Source: Mariannaea sp. PMI_226 (taxonomy: Eukaryota; Ascomycota; Sordariomycetes; Hypocreales; Nectriaceae). From it: a stretch of DNA of 64,000 nucleotides. A program made the translations under genes and the position numbers. The DNA lies in assembly GCA_024336345.1 (NCBI GenBank), contig JANFOG010000004.1, forward strand, positions 806,001-870,000, given 5' to 3'. The notes beneath the pieces are model-generated. The model was given only the letters and a program-made list of their open reading frames with translations, searched no databases and had not been told where the DNA came from. Within the stretch, counting starts at the first letter, position 1. Each line of letters begins with the position of its first letter. This document shows, one piece after another, positions 57,157 through 64,000 of this stretch.

Positions 57157-58003
57157 TTTTGTGTGATTTTCACTTTTTTTTGGAGGGGATGTTGTTCGAG
57201 GAATCAATATTGGTCAGCGATTGATATCGATCCACGCCAGTTTAAACGGTGCGAAGTCGAATTTTGGCGGGGCAAATGGGAAGGAGGGGGTTTCTGATTG
57301 ACTGCATCGGGTGCGAATACCGTATCAGTGTACACAGTCGCGCTTGCGTCATTTTGGCTGGCCACTATGCCACAGGTAACGGCTCGCGACTTCCCCGTAA
57401 AAATCTACACAGTAGCGACTGACGACTTGCGACTGGCGACTGGCGACTGGAGACTTGGGGACTCCAATGGGCAACCTGCTTACTAGTACCTTACTACCCC
57501 CCTCCCCGCTATTTGCATTCGCGATGTGAGGCCAGGCCCAACGCAGGCCAAGCTGCCATTCATGCAACTAAGCCGAAACTCCCAGTGCATAGTAGCTCTC
57601 TCACCCCGCTCCAGCTGGCCCTTGATCGCACCAGTCAATTAGGCACTTCCGTGGAGCCCTGCCGGTGAAGCTACATCATCTCAGCCACATTGCCATTGTC
57701 CAGCTCGTCTTGCAACTTGCAACTTGCCCCTATTCCCAACAGCTAAATCTTTCGCACATTGTGCTGTTCTATTGCTGGAAACCGTTTTCCTTTCTTCCTC
57801 TCCCCTTCTGCCTCGACTCTCCGTGTTTCGTCTCCTTCCTCCATCTCCGGAACTCCGCCGCCTCCGTATCCGTCCCCGAGTCTCCCAGTGGAGCTGCTCG
57901 CCGCAGCAACCAGGTGTCAACGTCACCCCAACCCCCGAATCTCTCATCAGCTTTTAACTCGCCAACTTCATCTGCTCTCGCCATATCACAACCACCAGCG
58001 ACG
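57157..58003. promoter_or_regulatory. divergent promoter, GRX4 / ABP1
   Basis: 847 bp. A short repeat of GACTGGCGACTGGCGACT type lies at about 57420-57455. From about 57720 the + strand is C/T-rich (ABP1 leader). Operators not identified. Confidence 0.45.
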
Positions 58004-60539
58004 ATGGCGTCTTTGAATCTTTCCATAAACGGCCCTTCTATAAAGAGCAGCTACAATGGCGTCGTCAACGCTCCCCCACCATCCGATAGCTCCCCTACTC
58101 ATGCCCACTGGGCTCTTTTCACAGTCCAAGCGCCTCTCCTGAACGCTTTTCAGGATTCCGGCGCCAAGGAGAGCATTCTCAAGGTCCAAGGCACCGGTGG
58201 TACGTTGCACAATCAAGTTCCAGCTTTAACCTCATATTATTCGCTGACACAACCATAGATGGTGACCTTACTGACCTCTTTGAGGACTTCAGTGAGGGTC
58301 GCATGCAATTTGCCTATGTCAAGGTCAAAGATCCCAACAGCGGGCTTCCCAAGAATATCTTGATCGCCTGGTGTGGAGGTGGTGTACCCGAGCGCACCAA
58401 GGGCTACTTCACCAGTCACCTTTCCGCCGTCTCCAAGGTCCTTCATGGATACCATGTTCAGATTACGGCCCGATCCGACAGCGATCTCGAAGTCGATTCC
58501 ATCATGCGAAAGGTCGCCGACGCATCCGGCGCCAAATACTCTGTCGGAGCCTCTGACAGTCCCCGAGCTGCTGCCCCGCCCCCTGTTAAGACGAAGCCTG
58601 TATTCACTCCTACAACTAGCAGCCGCGCAGTCAACCCCATTGTCGCTGCCCGATCCAGGAAGGACGATGGTGGAGATGGTTGGGGTGCTGATGCACCTCC
58701 CGTTTCTCGAACCCAGCTAGAAAAGGTCGAATCTGCATATAAGCCCACAAAGGTCAACCTTGCCGAACTCACTAAGCAGCCCACCGCGACCACGAGCGGC
58801 AGTGGACCCAGTGAACCGCGCAGTGATGTTGTCGGTGGTAGCTATCAGCCTGTTGGAAAAATTGACATTGCAGCCATACGCGCAAAGGCTAAGAGGACTG
58901 ATGATGACCGACCGACTATTGTCAAGGGCGCCTACGAGCCAGTTGGAAAGGTTGATATTGCCGCGATCCGAGCAAAGGCTCAGAAGCCTAGTGAGGAGTC
59001 TGAAGAAGAGCCCCGACCCCTTTCTGATCGCAAAGCTGTCTTCTCCCAGCCTGCTCAGTCTGAGCGTCTAGTATCTCTCCCTAAGCCCAAGGTTGCCAAC
59101 AAGTTCGGCGCTGCGGCAAGCTTCTCGGGCACTAAGGCTCCCACTCCTGGCGGCCTTGGTGGCTTTGGCTCTCCTGCCGCGCCCACCGCTGCTCCAGTCG
59201 GTGCTGCTAGCCGTACTTTTGCTGATCAGGGTGGCAAGACTCCCGCTCAGCTCTGGGCGGAGAAAAAGGCCAAAGAAAGAGGAACTGATGTTTCTAGCCC
59301 CACCTCAACAACTAGAACCGTGCCCGTGGTGGCTGCGCAAAAGAGCGGTGGAAATGAGTGGAAGAGCGGTTACACTGGAAAGAGTTGGGCACCTGTTCAG
59401 ACAGCTGGTTATGGTCAAACCGCCACTGAAAGCGTCAGCCAGCAGAATACTGGTGAGGTTGAGCCGGAGGCTGAGGAACCTGAGTCTCAGTCTCGAGGTG
59501 TCTCTGCTCTTCGCGATCAATTCAAGAACACGACTCCCATTGGCTCAGCTCCTCCTCCTGCAACTCGTCCAGTCGAGCACGATGAGCCCGCTCCTCCACC
59601 ACCTCCTGCTGGATCGCGGCCCTCTGGAGGATTTGCCCTTCCTGGCCTTCCTAGCCGACCAGCTGCTGTGGAAGAGGATAATGAACCTGAGGATCCTACG
59701 GCTTATGAGCCTGTTGCCGAGCGTGAGCCCTCACCTGTTCGAATCGCTGTTCCAGTAAGCCGCGGCCCCGAACCTCCTGTAGCAACTCCCCCAGAGCAAC
59801 GAGCCCCTCCCCCCGTCCCCCCTAGTCAAATTGATGTACCCAAGGAGGAAGAGTTGCCAGACCAGAAGGAATCTTCTCATGCAGCCCGCGCTGCCGGAGC
59901 TGCTGTTGCTGGTGTTGCCATTGGAGGTGCTCTTGGTGCTGGCGCTGTAGCATTGGCCCATCATGAGGAGGAGCCCGAACCCGAGCCTGCTCCTGCTCCT
60001 GCCGCCGAGCCATCTCAGGGTGGTTATCGGGCGTTCATCCAATATGATTACGAGAAGGCAGAGGATAACGAAATCGATCTTGTTGAGGGAGAGTATGTGA
60101 CGAACATTGAAATGGTCGATGAGGATTGGTGGATGGGCACCAACTCTAAGGGCGAAAGCGGCCTCTTCCCCAGCAACTATGTGGAAGTTGTTGAGGACGA
60201 TCAAGCAGAGGAACAGGCTCCTGCGCCGCCACCTCCTCCTCCAGCTGCTGCAGAGCCAACTCCTGAGCCCCCCGCGCCCGAACCCGAAGCGGCAGCCGGT
60301 GCCACTGCCACAGCTTTGTATGATTACGAAGCTGCTGAAGACAATGGTGAGTCTTTGGTCAATTCTTGAAGAAAACTTGGAACAGAAATCATGCTAACCA
60401 GGCCCACGAAACAGAACTGAGCTTCCCCGAGGACGCAACAATTACTGGACTCGAGTTCCCTGACGAGGATTGGTGGTTTGGACACTATGGCGGGCATTCT
60501 GGTCTCTTCCCCGCCAACTACGTGCAGTTGGACTCTTGA
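58004..60539 (+). CDS. ABP1: actin-binding protein Abp1 (ADF-H + two SH3)
   Basis: Cortical actin-patch protein linking F-actin, Arp2/3 and endocytic partners. CDS join(58004..58199, 58259..60346, 60415..60539), 802 aa. The ADF-homology domain spans about residues 8-140 ([15 protein letters not shown]-like [29 protein letters not shown]). The middle has an acidic GDGWGAD motif and two copies of Y.[14 protein letters not shown] at about 264-320. Then come long Pro-rich stretches. Two SH3 domains close the protein: about 655-713 (ALYDY-like [34 protein letters not shown]) and about 749-802 ([32 protein letters not shown]). The last SH3 is split by a 68-nt intron. Yeast Abp1 has one SH3; two are seen in filamentous fungi. 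The ADF-H/SH3 order makes the call firm. Confidence 0.94.
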
Positions 60540-61338
60540 ATTGGGCGAGATTTTGGTGGAGGTGACGTCGATTGATCTTCTACCTGCATTTTTTTTTTGT
60601 ATGAGGTGAGGGCAGGACGTGCTTGATAGTTATCACTGAGATAGACGAATGCTCAAGAAAAAGGGGCGGTTGTGATCATATTATTATGGAACACAAAAAA
60701 AAAGCAAGAAATTTGAATTTACAATGCGATAGCTTCGTTGTTTCTCCCTGCCTACGTACCTACGTACCTACTTACCACCAGTCGTAGTTGTCTTAGGAAC
60801 ATACTACTTGCCCCCTAAGCGAGGTGACCTTTCATTTGCAGGAAAATCGGGGACAGGTTTGATCTGCGTATGCACGAGGGAGTACGTGAAAAAGAAACAG
60901 AAAGGTGAATCTCTTTAGAATGATTCTGGAACTGAAGTGGAAGCAGGCGCAGAAGCAAAGTTGAAACAATAGCCTATCAACAAAAAGAAAATCCGTTCAA
61001 AGGAACCCTTTCCTCTCCGGAGACAAAAAAAAAAAAAGAAAGCCATGTCCAATGGCCAAGCTGTACGCACACATCGTATAAACAGAGTGGCTCGGCGTGT
61101 CTCATGTCCTGTAATATTCGCTCCGCCGTTTTCCTGGTTTCCGGGTGCTTTCCTCCTCTTCTCTTTCATACGGGGGCACTTTTCCATACCGAACAGTACG
61201 GGCACGGCCTTTGTCCCATGACGGACGGGTCAAAATGAATGGTGTTGTAATTCTCCTGTTCCCCAGGTTCTTATTTAAAGATGATGGACTGGCTATCCGA
61301 CTGGACATCGGGAATTATCGATTATTCGGTTTTGCTAA
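60540..61338. other. convergent intergenic
   Basis: 799 bp between ABP1 and the CYSTM gene. It holds T- and A-runs at both ends and a GTACCTAC repeat at about 60752-60775. No gene seen. Confidence 0.5.
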
Positions 61339-61970
61339 TTAGCAAAGGCACTCGCAGCATTCGAGACTAGAAAGACAGAGCATGTTAGACTACTTTATCC
61401 CAGAAGGCAGCAAGAAGAGATTGGTGTGAGCTGCTACAAAGGATTCTAGCAGCTTTTTTTTTTTGTTGCACGCGAAAGCGTTGGCTGGCCCATGACGGAC
61501 AATGAATGCGCCAAGGATCGGAGAGGTTGTCGCAAAGAGACGAAGGAGAGTAACAAGAAGCTTACCAGCACTCGCAACCCTCTTCAATGGCGCAGCAACA
61601 GCACAGCGCAGCGAGACAGGCTGTCAGACAGTTACCACCGCCCTTCTGCTGTGGAGGAGGGGCCTGCTGATATTGCATGGGAGGCTGCTGTTGAGGGTAG
61701 TATCCGCCCTGCTGGGGAGGAGGAGCGTAGTTTCCCTGAGGAGGGTATTGGCCGTACTGGCCACCTGGGGGAGCGCCGTAGGCCTAAGAGAAGATGCGAT
61801 GGTTAGAATTTCTGATTGCTGAGCTCGAAGGTGGATTGTAGCTCGCTCTCAATGAGGGTTTCGAAAGCGCAGCGCAATGGGCTGTCCACGGGGTAGCTTA
61901 CAGGTTGGGGGTGAGATGGGTAGCCGCCGCCGCCGCCACCTCCACCTCCGTAGTAATCTTGAGCAGACAT
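61339..61970 (-). CDS. CYSTM-type cysteine-rich tail protein
   Basis: CDS complement(join(61339..61366, 61566..61783, 61902..61970)), 104 aa. It starts MSAQDYY followed by nine Gly. The middle is Pro/Gln/Tyr/Gly repeats (GGQYGQYPPQGNYAPP, QQGGYYPQQQPP). The C-terminus is NCLTACLAALCCCCAIEEGC, completed by exon 3 as CECCLECCECLC. This is the arrangement of the CYSTM family: a disordered N-terminal part and a Cys-rich membrane-associated tail, linked to stress tolerance. Exon 3 is 28 nt behind a 199-nt intron with CTAAC and TTTCTAG. Reading through instead gives a stop after CECW, losing half the Cys tail. Family by pattern; plasma-membrane location is inferred. Confidence 0.8.
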
Positions 61971-64000
61971 GATTTCGAAGCTGAGTCCTGGTGAATAGAG
62001 ATAGCGTAGTCGGGATGAATGGCGCAGAGTTGGGGGGGGAAAGGCTGGGCCGGAGGTTGAAGAGGGCGTGGGATTAAGTGAATGCGGGATCGAGCAGAAG
62101 ATAGGAAGTGTGGGAGAGGCAGAGGAGATGGGTTCTCGGGTTAGTTAATAATTTATTTATTACCTTGGGCCGATCCACCCCCCAAAAGCTGGAACAGTTC
62201 CAGCAGCGTTTGGCGCTTGTTGGTCTCTACTACCTAAGCAACTAAGGTACCTTAAGGTAAGGTAGGTAGGTAGGTAAGGTAACCTTAGGTAGACCTTATG
62301 TAGGGAAAAGAACCTAAGGGATGGGAGGGATCCCCCTCCTGCGGGTCCCCTCCCCTGGGACCACAACACCGACCCTGGTTAGAGGTTGAGGAGGAGGGTC
62401 TGCAGGCCACTACGCCGTACTGAGTTTTATAGACAAGGTCCTTCATGTACCTAAAATCTGAGAAGTAGGTACCTGCGCAGCGTGCCTAGGCATTGATTAT
62501 CCTCTTTTTCGTCTTCTTTTTTTTTATTTCTTCTTTCTCTCTCGTCTTTTATTACATCTTTCGTTTCGTAGCAGGCTGTTCAAGGTCCCTTCTACTGGGG
62601 TGCCAGCCAGTCAACGTTGCAGCAAAACCTTAGCTTGCCCGCCCTACCTACAGCACGAAAGCAAACACACAAGCGCTTCACTTCAGTAGGGGACTTACGA
62701 ACACTACAGTGGCCCATCAGCGTCATCGCTCCCCACTAAAACAAAACAAAGTGCCGTCAGCTATCAAGTTACTTCCTGCAGCTCCCCGAGGCACAGTAGG
62801 TACTATGTATCACTATCTTCTGACCCCGGGGGCAGCGACTGTAAGTTACACTGACCGCTAACTTTGATCAAGCTTCCCGTACCGGCACCAGCTAACACCG
62901 ACCAGAAAAGCCCAAGTCGGCCAATCCCTTCTCTCGGAATGGCGAAAACTCTACGTTTCGACGTGGCGCATCATTACGCGCAATTCGTGGGAACTCCCAG
63001 CTGCGCCAAATTCGTGATAGGAAACCAGACATTAAGCTAAGCTGAGTAGCCGAGGACGGCCAAGCCACCACTTTGTTGCTAACTAGACCACTTCCTACGA
63101 CGACTCATGACGTTTGCTGTTCCCAAGCCCATTCTGTTGGTGGGTGCCGGGACGTGTCACCCGGTTCCATCCTCCTCAGTACTTGTGTGTTCGGCACAAC
63201 TTACAAAAAGAGAGTCTCATGATGGCTGTACAGCAACGGGGGAAATAGAGTCCCCACCAGGAAAAGAGAGACATGCTACAATTCAATACTTTTCACAAGT
63301 TACCCATTCTTTTGCAGGATCGGCAAATCTCTCTTCGCCTAGGTAGCTTCTCAGCGATGCTCTCATCGCCCCCAACGCAACACCGGCAATGCAAGAAAAG
63401 TCAAGTCGGGCCATCAGCGACAATGCTACGTTGGACTTGTCTGTCTCGTAGCTAAAGTTGCCTCGATAGCCCACCCCATCTCGACAGAACAGCCACACTC
63501 CGTCGTCGCTCAGCCTCTCTGTAGTTTGTCGGGTACGGTTGGCCGAGAACTCGTATGCGACAATGCGACAATGCTCAAATCAAGCGTGCCCAGTCGGCAG
63601 CCAAGACGGCTTGGCTGCCGCGTGCCGTTTTTGCCGGGGTTGGCGCGGCCTTTGCCTCCCACGTATGCAATGAAATTTGCGTACGAAGTAAGAACAAAAA
63701 AAAAACGGAAGAAGAAGAGTCCGTAGTTATGCTGCCGCGTGGGTAGTTTGATAGGTTAGTTTGGTTTTCAATGCTTCCTTTGCCTGGGCTTGCGATCTTT
63801 CGGTTTGCGGGTGACTTTTACCTCCTTAGATGGAGAGTGCAATGGTGCTTACGGCTGGGTTTCTGGTTTTCTATTTTGTCGCTCGAAGCCATCATTCGTC
63901 TGAGCGAGGAGGACGTGCGTGTTTGCTAGTCAAATGCCAGCTATGAAGCCAATAAGCTCGCCTGTTTAGGAAGGAAGTTATGCGCATGATGGGTTACTGG
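61971..64000. other. gene-free right end with GGTACC-type motif cluster
   Basis: 2.0 kb upstream of the CYSTM gene to the window edge. It holds a dense run of CTAAGGTAC/TAGGTAGG motifs at about 62230-62300, partly self-complementary, and further AGGTACC sites at 62465-62475. No supported coding sequence; a gene starting beyond 64000 is possible. Confidence 0.5.

Noticed and set aside
63107..63346. 79-codon plus-strand frame near the right end
   Set aside because: No domain, no splice partner, low coding character.
1..64000. CRISPR arrays, insertion sequences, operons
   Set aside because: No spaced repeats of that type. Spliced genes and eukaryotic families show nuclear fungal DNA.

Overview
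The window is nuclear DNA of a filamentous ascomycete, most likely a Sordariomycete close to Hypocreales (order inferred from protein resemblance and promoter style, not from a search). The signs are short introns (47-253 nt) with GTRAGT-type donors and CTAAC/CTGAC branch sites, single-gene units on both strands, glutamine-rich regulators, a Zn2Cys6 transcription factor and CT-rich leaders. I rebuilt 22 spliced genes plus one single-exon candidate. All exon joins were made by eye from splice signals, reading phase and family conservation.

Layout. 0-5 kb: 5' part of a mitochondrial prolyl-tRNA synthetase (-, runs off the left edge), divergent from MAK21/NOC1 (+). 5-13 kb: a stefin-like small protein (-), a mitochondrial hotdog thioesterase (+), APS kinase MET14 (+) and V-ATPase subunit C VMA5 (-). 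13-19 kb: an AT-hook/poly-Q protein (+) converging on an F-box protein (-). 19.0-26.8 kb: about 7.8 kb with no gene I can support. 26.8-33 kb: a conserved fungal hypothetical (+), ESCRT-I VPS37 (-) and nucleoporin NUP84 (-). 33.7-43 kb: CMC4 (-), SUMO/SMT3 (+), a three-LIM protein with a duplicated 5' exon (-), COX19 (-) and dynamin DNM1 (+). 43.8-50 kb: a degenerate Fic protein (+) converging on a 1375-residue F-box protein (-). 50.7-54.6 kb: a Zn2Cys6 regulator (-) and a small single-pass membrane protein candidate (-). 56-62 kb: monothiol glutaredoxin (-) divergent from ABP1 (+), and a CYSTM-type cysteine-rich tail protein (-). 62-64 kb: no gene seen.

The genes are mainly housekeeping and do not form one biosynthetic or defence cluster. 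The nearest thing to a theme is mitochondria: prolyl-tRNA synthetase, the thioesterase, CMC4, COX19, DNM1 and a presequence-bearing Fic protein, with COX19 and DNM1 sharing a divergent promoter. The most notable points are a 3-nt microexon that completes the zinc cluster of the transcription factor, a perfect 190-bp tandem duplication carrying an in-frame exon of the LIM gene, and a Fic-family protein that has lost both the catalytic His and the inhibitory Glu.
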